Assembly: GCA_033065855.1 (NCBI GenBank)
Contig: JAVXUO010000239.1
Span: forward strand, 248,001-312,000
From: Escallonia rubra
Taxonomy: Eukaryota; Streptophyta; Magnoliopsida; Escalloniales; Escalloniaceae
Direction of reading: 5' to 3'
Length of the DNA stretch: 64,000 nt
A program made the translations under genes and the position numbers. This document shows, piece by piece, positions 11,086 to 22,379 of the stretch (positions within the stretch are counted from its first letter, which is position 1; every line of letters starts with the position of its first letter). The notes below the pieces were generated by a model, which was not told the origin of the DNA, did not search any database, and was given only the letters and a program-made list of their open reading frames with translations.

Positions 11086-12341
11086 TATGAAGCAAAATCT
11101 CTGAGTCTAAATTCGCATTTACAACTTCCCTACCCCCCTACCCCTGCCCGTGTCAATCCTTGGACCCTGGTCTGGCGTCTTCCTTTACCGATCAAAATTT
11201 GCTTCTTGATCTGGCAAATTTTATGGGATAGGTTACCCTTACGTGCAAACCTGAAACATCTCAATATCCTTCCTTGTGACCTTTGCCCTCTATGCAAACT
11301 CCACTTGGAAGATACCACGCACCTCTTTTTAAAATGTCCTAGGATTCGACCGATATGGTTTGGTATTCCACTTGGTATTAAAGTGGATGATTTTTCCTGC
11401 ACTAGTAGAGAATGGCTTATTGCTTGGCTTTCTCCTAGTGTTGTTCGGTCCAATGCCTTAGCCACTATATATTTCTTTGTTACTTTTTGGTTTATTTGGT
11501 TACACCGCAATAATCTAGTTTTTCGTGATATTCCCTTTAACCCGCGGGACATTATACCTCAGATACTATCCCTTTCTAATTCTTTATACCATCTTTTCAA
11601 GAAAATTCCATCATCACCACGCTTGCTACCTCAGCCAAACTGTTCCCCAAACAGAAACCTTTTGCAGTTGCCTTTGTTTTCTTTGCCAATTTGTGTTCAT
11701 AGCAACCTTTCGACTTGCTGTTGCTTTAACCCCCACAGTTTTACTATGGCCATTCACTCTTGTTTTGATAAAAAACGGCTTAGGGCGGGTATTGGATTAT
11801 CTTGTTATTTCAATTCTATTAGATGTGGATCAGCAGCTTTCTCCACTTTATCTTCTGATAAATTTACTGCTTTAGCCCACGGATTATTGTTAGCCTCTTC
11901 TTGGGCTCTGCAACAAAAGTTTTTTCACATAAAAGTACTAACTGATTCGTGTTTTCTCCTTAATCAGATGGAGGGCTCTGAGAATATCCTAGATACGGTG
12001 GCACCCATTTTCTATGACTTTTGCTCTATGGTAACAGATTATCATCATTATAGTATCGACAGGGCAGATCCACACCTTTTGAAGGAAGCACGCTTTCTTG
12101 CTACTTTTGCTTGCCAGGCCCGCACAAATATCTATCAAGATTGGGTTGATGATACAGTCTGGATGTAGGCCTGTCTTATTTTATGATGATAGTTTGTACG
12201 TTGGTAGGGTGCCCCGATAGGTTTCTATTACTGTTTAGCCAGATGTTGGCTTTATTTGTATTTCGATCTTGTATGGCCTCCGGCCGTGGACTTCTTTTAA
12301 ATTATCTATGCAATTCTCTTATTACCAAAAAAAAAAAAAAA
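10988..12341 (+). mobile_element. 5'-truncated LINE nested in the hAT-like element
   Basis: The insertion carries a LINE ORF2 3' part, a 3' UTR (12169-12326) and a 15-A tail (12327-12341). The target duplication GACTCTTGA lies at 10979-10987 and 12342-12350. The body starts near 11028 and is preceded by an inverted copy of its own bases 11044-11085. It is a different LINE subfamily from the one at 460-4026, judging by its zf-RVT and RNase H residues. Confidence 0.9.
11028..12168 (+). pseudogene. LINE ORF2 C-terminal fragment (zf-RVT and RNase H-like)
   Basis: The frame continues open to a stop at 12166-12168. It shows a zf-RVT domain (IKICFLIWQILWDRLPLRANL, then CDLCPLCKLHLEDTTHLFLKC) and a C-terminal RNase H-like region around FDKKRLRAGIGLSCYF, with VLTDSCFLLNQMEG as a likely catalytic-Asp block. 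The reverse transcriptase and endonuclease are absent, so it cannot work alone. The few codons upstream of 11028 come from the inverted repeat and are not native LINE sequence. It is an open but truncated relic rather than a host gene. Confidence 0.8.
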
Positions 12342-12557
12342 GACTCTTGAATATACAAAATAGAACCCAAAAAATTTCAAGATCAGTAGATCTAGTGGCG
12401 ATGGTCAACCGTAGATCAACATTGCCGATCATAATAATCGATCTCCATTAACATCTATTACACAACCTCCATAAAATCAAGATCAAGATTCTTGAAGAAA
12501 AAAAAAACAACAAGATCAAGATTCTTGAATAAAGAAAATAAAACCAAAAAAATACTA

Positions 12558-12930
12558 CTCCCTCCGTCCCTTAAAAAGTGATCATATTTCCTTTTTGGTC
12601 CGTCCCACAAAAAGTGATCACTTCCAAATTAGGAAAGATTCTATAAGTATTTTTACATATTTACCCTTTTTATCATTTTTTTATTCTATTTCTCTCACCA
12701 CATTTAATTCTCTACCAACTCATTTTCTCTCTCATGGCCCACCACTTTACACTTTTTTATTATATTTCTCTCACCACATTTAACACTCTACCAACCAATT
12801 TTGTCTCTCATGGCCCACTCTCTTCCCCCCTCTCTCTAAAGGGTAAAATGGGAAAGACACACGATATATAACCTAAATTCTTAATCTACGTGCAAAATAA
12901 AATGGATCACTTAAAAAGGGACGGAGGGAG
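12558..12930. mobile_element. Stowaway-type MITE (Tc1/mariner), TA target duplication
   Basis: The ends are CTCCCTCCGTCCC at 12558 and its reverse complement ending at 12930, with TA on both sides (12556-12557 and 12931-12932). CTCCCTCCGTCCC is the classic terminus of plant Stowaway MITEs. The TIR continues about 25 bp with few mismatches. The 373-bp body has no coding potential. It lies within the hAT-like element, so it is the younger of the two. Confidence 0.92.
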
Positions 12931-13406
12931 TAATTTACAAGATCAGTAGATCTGGTGGCGACTGGCAGCGGTCAACAGTAGATCTGGTGTTGATGGACAG
13001 AAGATTGACGACGAAGTGACGATCGGCGACGGAGAGACGAAGGGCGATAGTCGATGACTTACTCGATCTGTAGCTGCGGTGAAGGATTGACGACAGGGCC
13101 GTCAGAGAGTGAGGGGGAAGACGGAGTAAAGGGTGGTGGTGGTAGATCTTGAGTGAGAGGGGTGACAGAGAAGAACGGGCGGTGGCGACGGTATGAGGAG
13201 TGAGAAGAAGGGTGAAGAAAAATGAAAGTGAGAGGCTTAGGGCACAAATGACTCTATATATAGTTTGAAAAACGGGTGAATCGCGGGTAACTCGACCCGA
13301 AAATTACAGTTTGGTTCGAGTACATGTCTAATTTCAGAGGGTAGCACATATATGTACCTGTACTTGAGATTTTTGGCCGGGTACGGATAGAAAATTGCCA
13401 GGTCTA

Positions 13407-14299
13407 TTATTAAAGTCTGGTGTCCAACTAAAAAACATGCTTAAGAAAAGGAAATCCCACCAGATATAAGAACCAATCTCAATTCCTATGTATAGTCGAT
13501 ATAGAATTTTAACAGTGCCAGATCATTTTCTATCGGCTGTCTATTACGCACTTGCCGGTTGTTGCTCAGTGGGCGGGGTAGCACACGCTTTAGAAGAAAC
13601 TTCATGAGCAATAACAATAGCCTCCGAATTTGAGGACCTCTCTTGGGAGGCGAATTCTGACCAAGAAGGGAATTTGCATGAAAATGAATCATCTCTTTCC
13701 TTCACCGAGACTATTGAGGAAGTTCAAGCCGGCTGGTTGACTTCACTCTTAAAACCAAAGCAGCAGTTACACTAGAGGAAGGGGTTACTTCCGAGGGCTC
13801 GTTTCTCTTAACGTCAAGCTATTTTATAAAACCTGTCAAACAAAACTGTAGTAATTTTTCCCAATATTCTTATATGTGGGTATAGCCATTTCGTTGGTCG
13901 TTAAGTCTTGTCTGAAAAAACTGACCAATAATTGAGTCATAAAATCAGTATATCATATTATTATCTTTTATAGTGATTGTTTCTATACGCGCGTGTGCAG
14001 GAGCTGATCTACTGCCACCGCTGAGTTGCCAGCTCTGATCAGGAGGTCCATACGCAATTTGTGGACTATCCATAAATGGATTCATTAATTTTTGAATTGG
14101 AATTTTGGAATTGAGAATAGTTAAATTTTAGTCGTCAATGAGTTTCTCAAATTGAGTGGTCTGCGGTAGCGGTGTTGTGTCACCGACAAAGGAGGCTGAT
14201 GATTGCGCAAGGTGGTGGTGATTGTTTCTGTGATGTGGCAGGAGGAAAGATAGCTGATAGTGATGAGTTTCCATATAGCGGCAGTTGTTTATGATGATG
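13407..14299. other. Intergenic, nothing recognised
   Basis: This lies between two hAT-like elements. I saw no supported coding exon or RNA gene. The 13.5-13.8 kb part is less AT-rich than its surroundings and might be an old coding relic, but no family was recognised in any frame. Confidence 0.35.
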
Positions 14300-14307
14300 G
14301 TAGTGGG

Positions 14308-15411
14308 CATGGGCGGAACTATGTGGTGACAAGGGGGGCTGAAGCACCCCCTGAACTTTTGAAAATTAATTTTTTTTTGGGAATTGCGCCCTGTTCCCCG
14401 AGACCCCACACCAGTCGGCACTCGGCAGTCACCTCTCTCTCTCTCTTACCGTGACCGCCGATGACTGTGACTGTTGACGGCTTGACCGTGACGAACTCCG
14501 CGACGAGGCAACGACCGTGACCAGATCTGGAACTTCGCGACGAGGCGACGACCGTGACGAACTTCGACCAGATCTGACGCCGCGACGAGGCTCTTCGACT
14601 GCTAGTCTGCTATTGTGGTCTCACAATTGGAAGAAAGCAAAGGAAGGAAACTAAAGGTATAATAGATGATATTATTCAGTTGTAAAGAAAGCGTACGCAA
14701 GTGCACCCTAGGCCTTTTCGAATGACAATCAGAACTATGTTATTTGATCCTTAAACAGTTAGTGGCATATGTGTTTTTGTGTTCTTCCCTTGATATTTAA
14801 ATCATTTTACCTTAGTCATGTAGTTATAATTTCTGTGAAACTTTATGTGAGATTATTTGAGAATTGTTGCTGTGAATTATAAGATATATATTAACAGTCA
14901 AGGTTAAATCTATTCAGACAATAAAACATCAGTACAATATCCTAGTAAATTTTCTGAGAAACTTAAACCGAAAATGCAAATATATTTAGCATCATTCAAG
15001 GTAAATCTCAACCAAAGACGTTAGCCAATTTGACTAATACTTCGTGAACTGTAGGAGGTTGACCATGCATGATTTACAGAGAAATTGTTCGTTGACATGG
15101 TAAATCTCAAAACTATTGGGAACGAAAAATGTCCTCAAAACTATTGGGAACGAGGCTATTATCAGGCTCTACCAATCTTTGGGTCTCATCGAATATTAAT
15201 TTAGTAATTTCGTTTGTAAACACTTGAAGTATAATTTAGATTTTCTTTTTTTTTTGTTGTACTTGTAAAGAGTCTTTAACGGCTCTCGTGAATAATATTT
15301 TTTGTATGTTTTTTAAGTGCACTATATTTTTAATACGGAGTATTATTTTAATAAAAAAATTTGATGAATTCGATATAATTTTTGGAGGAAAAATTTCTGA
15401 TTCCGCCCCTG
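14308..15411. mobile_element. hAT-like non-autonomous element, ~1.1 kb
   Basis: Left terminus CATGGGCGGAACT and right terminus ATTCCGCCCCTG form a short imperfect TIR (CA.GGGCGGAA). The flanks GTAGTGGG (14300-14307) and GTGGTGGG (15412-15419) agree at seven of eight bases, fitting the 8-bp duplication of hAT elements. The interior is GC-rich at the left, AT-rich at the right, and non-coding. Confidence 0.65.
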
Positions 15412-15524
15412 GTGGTGGGTCACTGGCTATGGAGGCCGGTAGAAGACGAAAGATGGTGTTCTGTAGGAAAGAAAAATAACACTTAAAAAACTTATGTAAT
15501 TATGATACTGTATGATTTTAGTTG

Positions 15525-15638
15525 ACAGTCCTCAAAGGAATAGGACACTGGCTTCATTACACAGTCCTCAAAGGAATAGGACACTGGCTTCATTACACAG
15601 TCCTCAAAGGAATAGGAACTACGTACCGGCTTCATTAC
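15525..15638. repeat. Three tandem copies of a 36-bp block upstream of the PP2C gene
   Basis: Units 15525-15560 and 15561-15596 are identical. The third (15597-15638) diverges in its middle and is 6 bp longer. Each starts ACAGTCCTCAAAGGAATAGG and ends GGCTTCATTAC. The array ends two bases before the presumed TATA box of the intronless PP2C gene, so it lies in the core or proximal promoter. Confidence 0.95.
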
Positions 15639-15640
15639 AC

Positions 15641-15648
15641 TTATAAAT
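15641..15648 (+). promoter_or_regulatory. Presumed TATA box of the PP2C gene
   Basis: TTATAAAT lies about 165 bp upstream of the start codon, directly after the 36-bp tandem array. The spacing would give a leader of about 130 bp. It is assigned by motif and position only. Confidence 0.5.
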
Positions 15649-15812
15649 TACTGGGTTTCGTTCAGTCTGCACTCTTTATCTTTGCTTTTGACGCATCAAA
15701 AAGCTCTGTTTTGGTCCAACGCGAACTTCTTGAAAACCCCTAAAACCCAGCGTTTCTTCACTTACCAACCTTCATCGTCTCGCCTTTCTTCTGCCTCAGA
15801 CAACCAATCTTT

Positions 15813-16703
15813 ATGGAGAGTTCCTTGCACAAAGATCATCCAATGTCGACGAGCCGGTTGCTTCATCCAAAACCAGCAGTGACAAAGCGCCGACACCTGA
15901 GAAAAAGGTACAATGTTACTAAACCATCGAGCCCCCAAGATGTGTTGAAGGCTTCTACCAAGAGCTTGCACATGATCGCTGGATCTTTCTACATACCGAA
16001 GAAGAACGAGTTGAAGCCTCTCGGGGAGGACGCGCACTTTGTCTGCGAGGAGAAGCGAACGATTGGCTTGGCAGATGGCGTTGGCGGTTGGTCCAAGAAA
16101 GGCGTGGATGCGGGTGAGTATGCGCGAGAGCTCATGAGGAACTGCTTTTTCGCAGTTGAAGACCAGCCAAAGGGGGCTATCGATCCGTTCCACGTCTTGA
16201 ACAAAGCCTATTTGGATACGGAGGCCCAAGGATCGTCCACAGCTTGCATCATTACCCTCACAGGCGACGTCTTGCACGCCGAGAATTTGGGAGACAGTGG
16301 TTTTGTGGTTATTAGGGCAGGACATATTATTTACCGATCACCGGTGCAGCAGAGTAGGTTTAATTGTCCTTTTCAACTTGGGAATACTACATATCATGGC
16401 CCGAGATCGGCTATGGAGATTGCTGTTGAGGTAGAAGACGGTGATATTGTCATTGCCGGAACCGATGGACTATTTGATAATGTGCACTTGGATGAGATTG
16501 AAGTTTTGGTGAACATGCCTCGGGAGGATGGTGAGATGCCCGACCTTCTAGCCTGGACGATAGCGCGCTTTGCCTCAGGGAAATCGCTGGATAAATCGTG
16601 CTTTACTCCTTTTCAGAGAGCGGCCATCGAGGCTGGACATCCCGAATTTGTAGGGGGGAAATATGACGATATCACGGTCATTGTTGCCTACATCGTGGCA
16701 TGA
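15813..16703 (+). CDS. PP2C-type protein phosphatase, intronless
   Basis: A single exon encodes 296 residues of a serine/threonine phosphatase of the plant PP2C group related to 'probable protein phosphatase 2C 55/80'. PPM-fold motifs are in order: GEDAHF (71-76, metal-binding acid), GLADGVGGW (85-93, metal-binding Asp), GSSTACI (140-146), LGDSGF (159-164), AGTDGLFDN (215-223, metal-binding Asp) and GGKYDDITVIVAYI (281-294). All key acids are present, so it is probably active. The first ~50 residues are basic and Ser-rich and could be an organelle-targeting leader. Met11 is an alternative start. Members of this group are often intron-containing, so the lack of introns hints at a retrocopy, although a TATA-like box lies upstream. 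A partial tandem copy follows at 17.16-17.67 kb. Confidence 0.9.
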   Translation: MESSLHKDHPMSTSRLLHPKPAVTKRRHLRKRYNVTKPSSPQDVLKASTKSLHMIAGSFYIPKKNELKPLGEDAHFVCEEKRTIGLADGVGGWSKKGVDAGEYARELMRNCFFAVEDQPKGAIDPFHVLNKAYLDTEAQGSSTACIITLTGDVLHAENLGDSGFVVIRAGHIIYRSPVQQSRFNCPFQLGNTTYHGPRSAMEIAVEVEDGDIVIAGTDGLFDNVHLDEIEVLVNMPREDGEMPDLLAWTIARFASGKSLDKSCFTPFQRAAIEAGHPEFVGGKYDDITVIVAYIVA

Positions 16704-17154
16704 AATGAAAGTGGTGGTGATTTGCTTATAAGTTCTTCACATCCAATTCTGTACAAAGTTGCTATATATGGTGTCTTCATACTTAGTTGCAATGGATTTT
16801 TAAATTAGCTGTAAGTGTAACAATCAAAATCCACTGGAGTGTGTGCTCTTATCTATCATATACTTTCTTAGCTACTTGGTACTGTATCATTGAATCGTCA
16901 ACCCTTTGCAATGTAAAGTTTCAGTCTCAAGGGTGTATTGCCATGGTCCTGTAAACTAGGATTTATTTTGTTACTAGCAAATGGGGGAAAAGATTAAAAC
17001 TTTCTTAGACCAAATTATTTGATTGCCATTAAGATAGAGTTTGAGAACCATAACTGTTGCACCTTTTCACAAGATTGTGGCATAACAAGGCAGTAGAGCA
17101 GAAAAATTCTGCTCTGTTATCCTGTTATGTGAACTTGAATTAGAAAATAGAGTA

Positions 17155-17427
17155 CATCGGCTTTGAAGATTGCTGCAGGGGTAGAAGATGGATGTATTGT
17201 CAGTGCCGGGACCAATGGACTATTTGATAATGTGCACTTGAATGAGATTGAAGATTTGGTGAACGTGCCGGACCTTCTAGATTGGACGATAACGCGGTTT
17301 GCCTCAGTGAAATTGCTGGAGACACATTGCGTTCTCCTCCTTTCAGAAAGCGGCTACTGGACATCCTGAATCTGTAGGGGGGAAGTACGACGATATCACG
17401 GTCATTGTTGCCTACATTGTGGCATGA
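17155..17427 (+). pseudogene. Partial tandem copy of the PP2C gene (3' part)
   Basis: This repeats the last third of the PP2C gene, from the MEIAVEVEDGD region (here KIAAGVEDG) through NGLFDNVHLNEIEDLV to the C-terminal GGKYDDITV block and the stop codon. The frame is not continuous: one reading frame covers the first ~200 bp, and the final block lies in another frame. The N-terminal two thirds are missing. Similarity to the parent continues into the 3' UTR and beyond (parent about 16704-17110, copy about 17428-17665), with a gap in the copy. The duplication was therefore at DNA level, not via mRNA. It is a decayed tandem fragment. Confidence 0.88.
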
Positions 17428-17733
17428 AAGTGGTGGTAATTTGCATATATGTTCTTCACATCCAAGTCTCTACAAAGTTGCTAGTACATATACTTTTTTG
17501 CAACGTTTTTGTTTTGTTACTAACACATGGGGGAAAATATTAGAGCTTTCTAAGACGAAATTACTTTATTGCCAGGAAGATATAGGATATGAGAAACACA
17601 CCTCTTGTACCTTTTCACATGATAATAGCGGTATAACAAGACAATAAGCAGAAAAATTCAACATAAAAAGTCCCACAATATTTGACCAATAATTACTTTA
17701 AGATAAAGCAGAAACTCGAATCTCTTCCTCGTC

Positions 17734-20089
17734 TCAAACAAACCGATCCAGGTATTCCTCCACGGTGGTGTATTTCACGTCTGGGTAAAGCTCAGAGGCC
17801 TCAACACCGAATGATGGCTCTATCTCAAAGTTGGTGTGATCTCCCTTCACAAAAACTGAATGGTTGATTGCTAGTACAACGTTGATTGGCATTGGAGCCT
17901 CTGCAACCATGGGCAAGGTCATACATAAGTCAGACAATTTCTGCAGTAAATCGCAAATTTTTTTGCTTCTAGAGATTGTAGAGGAAGTGTAGTATGCAAT
18001 AAATCGCAATAAAAGGATATTTGTGATACTTTGTTTTAGCAGGGCAGGTTTGTGCTCTCAAGCAGTTTATTCTTGGCTTTGATTAGTTGTGCATTCTTGG
18101 GGTTTATTTGAAGAATTATTTGTCGAAAAGGTTGATTGCAGTGTCTTCAGTCCTCTTCAGTTCTCTAGAACTTACTCCCCTGTGTGTTAGTAGAAGTGGT
18201 CGCGATGTGGTATCTCAATAAGTGAACACTTAGAAAGGTTTCAATGTGTGATGAATCTTTCTTACCCCACCTCAATCTTGTTCACTCACCGTACGCAACT
18301 ACTCGACTTTTTTTGCCAAAACATCTTCTACAGCTATAATCTACTGGTTAGCTATCAACTACTATTTGAAACAAACTCCTACTGAATTGCGATTTATTGC
18401 AGGTTTTTTACACACCGTTCATCAAAGTTCCAGGTTTTGTACCTGCTTTTCTCTTTCAAATAAGTAATAACAGTATCCCAACAACTAATATTAGTATGAT
18501 CCAGGTGTCCTAAGACACAACTCTCGGATCACAGAGAGTCAAATAATCCTAAGATTCTTGGGTTTGGTAAGAAACAACCGTTTTTTAACTGATCCGATCC
18601 ATACTTTGCTGAGTCGTGCATTGTGAAATGCTTGGAACGTTGTAGTGTAAATGCTTGGACGATCACAGCTCACATCATTGTCCGTTTGATATATTGGTAA
18701 AAACTACGCGAGCCTTAAAATAGTTTTCGTTCAAAACAATCGAACGATTAACTGACATCCTCTCAATGATTTCACTAAAAGCTAGTGAAGCAGATTAAAG
18801 AGCCACAAGTGATCTTTGTTACTGACCTTGGATGTCCTTCAAAATTTTCTCCTCTGGAACATAAATTTTGTCAAGGGTTTTGTCAATCTTCTTCTCCCAA
18901 AGGGAAACAAGCTCATTGAATGAGTAAATGTTTTTGGGAGGCCTGATGTAGAGCACCTTATTCAATGTTCTTGGATCATCCACAGCTTTGATGGTGTAGG
19001 TGCCAATATCATGTTCTTCATTAAATATTGCTACAAAGTTCCAAATATAACATTAAATTTTCGTGTGTGGAGAAAATTATAAGGACTTGATTAGAGTCAG
19101 ATTACTATGATACAATGCAAGGTCTCCTTTAAAGGGAGGAACTAGTAATTGGGATTGTTCAATACCTTTGGGATTTCCATCTCCTAAGATGATCACTTTA
19201 TCTCTAGGTGGTGCAGTGGCTCCTGGCTGCACCAATGTTGGGAGGAAATAGCCAGCAAAGCAATTGGCAGACACATGAGTGTAGGGAATTCCTTCAGCCT
19301 CAATTGTCCTGCGGATTTGGGCCTTCACTGCAAATGCAGATTTTGCTGGCTCAACAGCGTGGACGCGATCCACATCATTTCCAAACTCAGATGGAAAGAA
19401 TCTCTATAACATTTTAACAAAGTTAGGAGAAATCCCCATATCAAGATAACGGAAACACAATGAAAGATTTTATGGAGAAAATATTCATCAGATTGAACTG
19501 ATTGAATGTTATCCTACTTTTGTTCCAAAATTTGAGTCGCTTCATTCAAAAATATGTCTAAGAATTTAGGGAAGTGTAAGGAGAATGGTTAAAATCAACT
19601 CGTCTGGGCCTCATAAAACCAAACTAGTATGATACATCTGAAGTTGTAACGTATTTATTTTCAGTATAGGCAAACGGACCAACCTTAATATTTCCAGCTT
19701 CTTTGATGGCAGCGATGATCTTAACTTGATCTGCTAACTGCATGTGGCCAACGGTTGATATCACCACGTCCACTTGCTTCACTGCCTTCACTAGACTCTC
19801 ATGATCGTACATGTCCCCCTGTTCCATCAGCATAATCAGCATAACAATGTATACGTGCACACTTTGTAAATTCTCATACGTTTACTAGGACATGAAAAAT
19901 ACATACATGAAGCAGCGTGACGCCGGCATCCTTGAAGCTTTCAATGAGCTTCCCCTTAGCGGGATCCGAAATTGTGCTTTCCCTGACCAAAAGGCATGTG
20001 GGGTGGCCAGCCTTTGCGCTCGCTTCCACGACGAATTTTCCAATGTATCCGGTTCCTCCGATGATCAGAACCTTGCTTTTCTCAGCCAT
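17734..20089 (-). CDS. Phenylcoumaran benzylic ether reductase / isoflavone reductase-like
   Basis: Five exons on the minus strand (19907-20089, 19684-19818, 19166-19403, 18827-19030, 17734-17900) join in frame to 308 residues, the standard length of the PIP (PLR/IFR/PCBER) family. These enzymes are cytosolic NADPH-dependent reductases of lignan or isoflavonoid substrates. The closest fit by memory is PCBER, which reduces 8-5'-linked neolignans such as dehydrodiconiferyl alcohol. The Rossmann NADPH motif GGTGYIGKF is at residues 11-19, followed by the LVRES loop. The catalytic Lys is K133 in AFAVKAQIRR. RFFPSEFGNDVDR, HVSANCFAGYFLPTL and GDGNPKAIF are family signatures. The protein ends TTVEEYLDRFV. 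Intron 4 (926 bp) is the longest. PCBER versus plain isoflavone-reductase homologue cannot be decided without a phylogeny. Confidence 0.95.
17996..18400. repeat. 15-bp inverted repeat inside PCBER intron 4
   Basis: GCAATAAATCGCAAT at 17996-18010 is the exact reverse complement of 18386-18400. A related CAGTAAATCGCAAA lies at 17944-17957. The two arms bracket about 375 bp of intron with no coding sequence. This may be the remnant of a small TIR element. Confidence 0.5.
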
Positions 20090-20212
20090 TTGATATGTTC
20101 TGGGAGAGGGAAACAAACTTTCCCAGATGCAGTACTAGTGTTACAAGGGAAAGGGAGAGAAATTGTTCAAAGTTTTCTGTGTAGAGCCATGAAGTCTGGA
20201 AACCATGACCCG

Positions 20213-20219
20213 TTTTATA
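20213..20219 (-). promoter_or_regulatory. Presumed TATA box of the PCBER-like gene
   Basis: TATAAAA on the minus strand, 124 bp upstream of the start codon, fits a plant core promoter with a leader of about 90 bp. Confidence 0.6.
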
Positions 20220-20229
20220 CAAGTCAGTC

Positions 20230-21380
20230 TGAAATAGCAATTAAGTTCACTAATGACCTTGTTGTGAAGTAGTAGTCGGACTGATTATAACTTCTTGGGT
20301 GCTTCAGTAGAGCAAAAGCAATATGTCACAGTTTAGATTCCTTCTTTATCAGAAAACCACAAAAGCTATATCTCACTCTATCCTGATAATTATTGTGTCC
20401 CCCACGGTTGCTTTTGCAATTCACCAACTTAATTAGTTTCATTTTGTAATTGAAGTGGTAATTAATGCTATTCAGGATTTGCTGCTAAAAAGGCCGGATA
20501 ACAAGTCTTACTCTTTGTAATTACCTGTGACTAGAGATCATATGGTTTGTTTTGCAGAGAGTGTTTTGTGCTGATAATGCATATTTGCAAGTTAACAATG
20601 ATGAATCCTAAGAACAGAAAGATGTGGGAGATAATTACAACTCTGTAAGGTTGTACTCAATTACCAGCTGACCAATTTGTCTATCATCATATAACTTGCA
20701 AGTTACTTCTACATCATAAGAGAAGGTTCTATCCGCGGAAGCATGGTGGTGCTAATGATCACATCAATAATCACATCGTTAGTTGGTCCTCCTATCTAGG
20801 CGATTCTCTTTCGATAGACGCAGCAGACAACTCTCCGCTGTACTGCGCTCTCCAAGTGTGCTTTTGTTACTGATTTCATGTCCCAACATTTTCCCAGAGC
20901 AAATCAAATGGATCCTAGTTGCCGTACAAGTAATGGGTCACAGGGTTCACAGATGGAGTAGGTAAAGGTTGAATATATCATTGTAGAAATAACAGCAGAG
21001 AGCAGCAAGGTGGGAAACGAATGCCTTAGATTGTGATTGTTACTTGTTCCTTAGATATGAATAAATGAATGGCCGTTGATGGTGGATCCAGTGACCTTAG
21101 TTGGTACATGGAATACAAAGTCCTACCAAAGTATCGTCACTTTCGTATGGTCCTTTAGAACTATTTTTAAGTGTCAAAAAACTGCAACATTACATAACAT
21201 CATTAAGGTGACCAAAAACTAAGAAGGTTTCAAAAAACAAGGTCATTAGAATTCAAAAAAAGGATGATTATTACATGATTTATATGGTTTAATTTATTTT
21301 TTTAGGTAAAGGTAATTGTTGCAATGACAAAATAGAGCAATGTCTTTTCAGATCTAAACTCAGGGTAAACCGTAAAATCA
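20230..21380. other. Intergenic, nothing recognised
   Basis: This contains upstream DNA of the minus-strand PCBER gene and AT-rich spacer. Open frames are short and have no splice context or family resemblance. Confidence 0.4.
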
Positions 21381-21389
21381 CAGGAAAAA

Positions 21390-21720
21390 AGCAGAAACTA
21401 CGAAGAATTTGTGCAGCAGGGTTGGTATGTTAGTGAAAAATGCGGGCATTGCGTTCTCTCCAAAGGCAATAAACTGCAGTGCTCAAAGCTAAATCTCCCT
21501 TTCTATTTTTTGGCATAGAAACAGAGTTCATCTTCCGACTTCTAAATGATTGGAGTAAGGTTGTTTTGCTCGTGCTGGCATAAGAGCACACAAAAAAGAG
21601 ATGAGACACAGTTTCAGTAGCCTTGCCACATGACACACAAGTATCAGAAGTTACCACTTCCCATTTCTTTCTTTTTTTCATATGATACATAGAACGAAAT
21701 TAAAACAAATTATTGACCTT
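21390..21720 (-). pseudogene. LINE zf-RVT fragment
   Basis: The minus-strand frame 21430-21690 reads DTCVSCGKATETVSHLFFVC followed by a run ending YCLWRERNARIFH. This is the zinc-knuckle and following helix of plant LINE ORF2 proteins (compare CPRCLNYEETTLHVIWSC in the LINE at the left end). Neither RT nor RNase H is nearby, and no poly-A tail or target duplication was found. It is an old LINE scrap. Confidence 0.75.
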
Positions 21721-22379
21721 CTCTCTTAGAGGCAATTCTTGTGTCTGCAAGGATGATACAGTTCAGGTCGATGGGAAGTTTTTCTAGCGCTTAGAATTGT
21801 TCTCGGTGATCAGCTCCAAAATTGGCTACGAATCAGTAATTGAACCCCTCTTTGTTTTGCTAGTCGTAATACACGGTATATTCTCCAAAATTGGCTTCAA
21901 GGCTCGTTAGCGTTCCGAGGTTTCCAAAGGTCCCCACCCTCATCTCTCATGATTCCCATTTCAAGTGTTGAGTGAAATTATTTGCTCGGTTTATAGTGAT
22001 ACGTCAAATTGCATAGATCTGAGAAAGGTTTTTATACACCATATGAATGATGTGCAGTAAGAATTCAACTTAGCCATCCTCCAAATATTCTAGGGGTAGA
22101 ATTGACATTTTTGTAACGTACAACACCAGGAGCTGTGCTGGTGGGCCTACACGTGATGATAGTCCTACCTAAGCCATGGTTAACCCAAAAACTAGAAGGC
22201 AGGCCGTGCCCAAGACTCTAAATAGCCCCTAAACCTTATTCGGGCCGAACCTAATTTATGTTATAAAACTTGGATTGCATCTTCTCCAACCCATGCAATT
22301 ACTCTTTTAGTTATCTAGAAATTCCTATTCGATAACTAAAAGCAAATAAATTTGGAAAAAAAACGCCATCTTGATAGAG

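Larger units (their letters stand above)
10634..13406 (+). mobile_element. hAT-like non-autonomous element (copy 1) with two nested insertions
   Basis: The ends read TAGACTTGGCAATCGGGTA (left) and the reverse complement of TAGACCTGGCAATTTTC (right), with many CGGGTA/TACCCG motifs just inside both ends. The flanks 10626-10633 (CTGTTAAA) and 13407-13414 (TTATTAAA) agree at six of eight bases, consistent with a decayed 8-bp hAT duplication. The element at 53711-54738 is the same family in the opposite orientation and matches both ends. Copy 1 is longer because a LINE (10988-12341) and a Stowaway MITE (12558-12930) sit inside it. No transposase frame was found. Confidence 0.8.

Noticed and set aside
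15762-16325. 187-codon minus-strand frame opposite PP2C
   Set aside because: It is an antisense shadow of the phosphatase frame. The plus strand carries all PP2C motifs.
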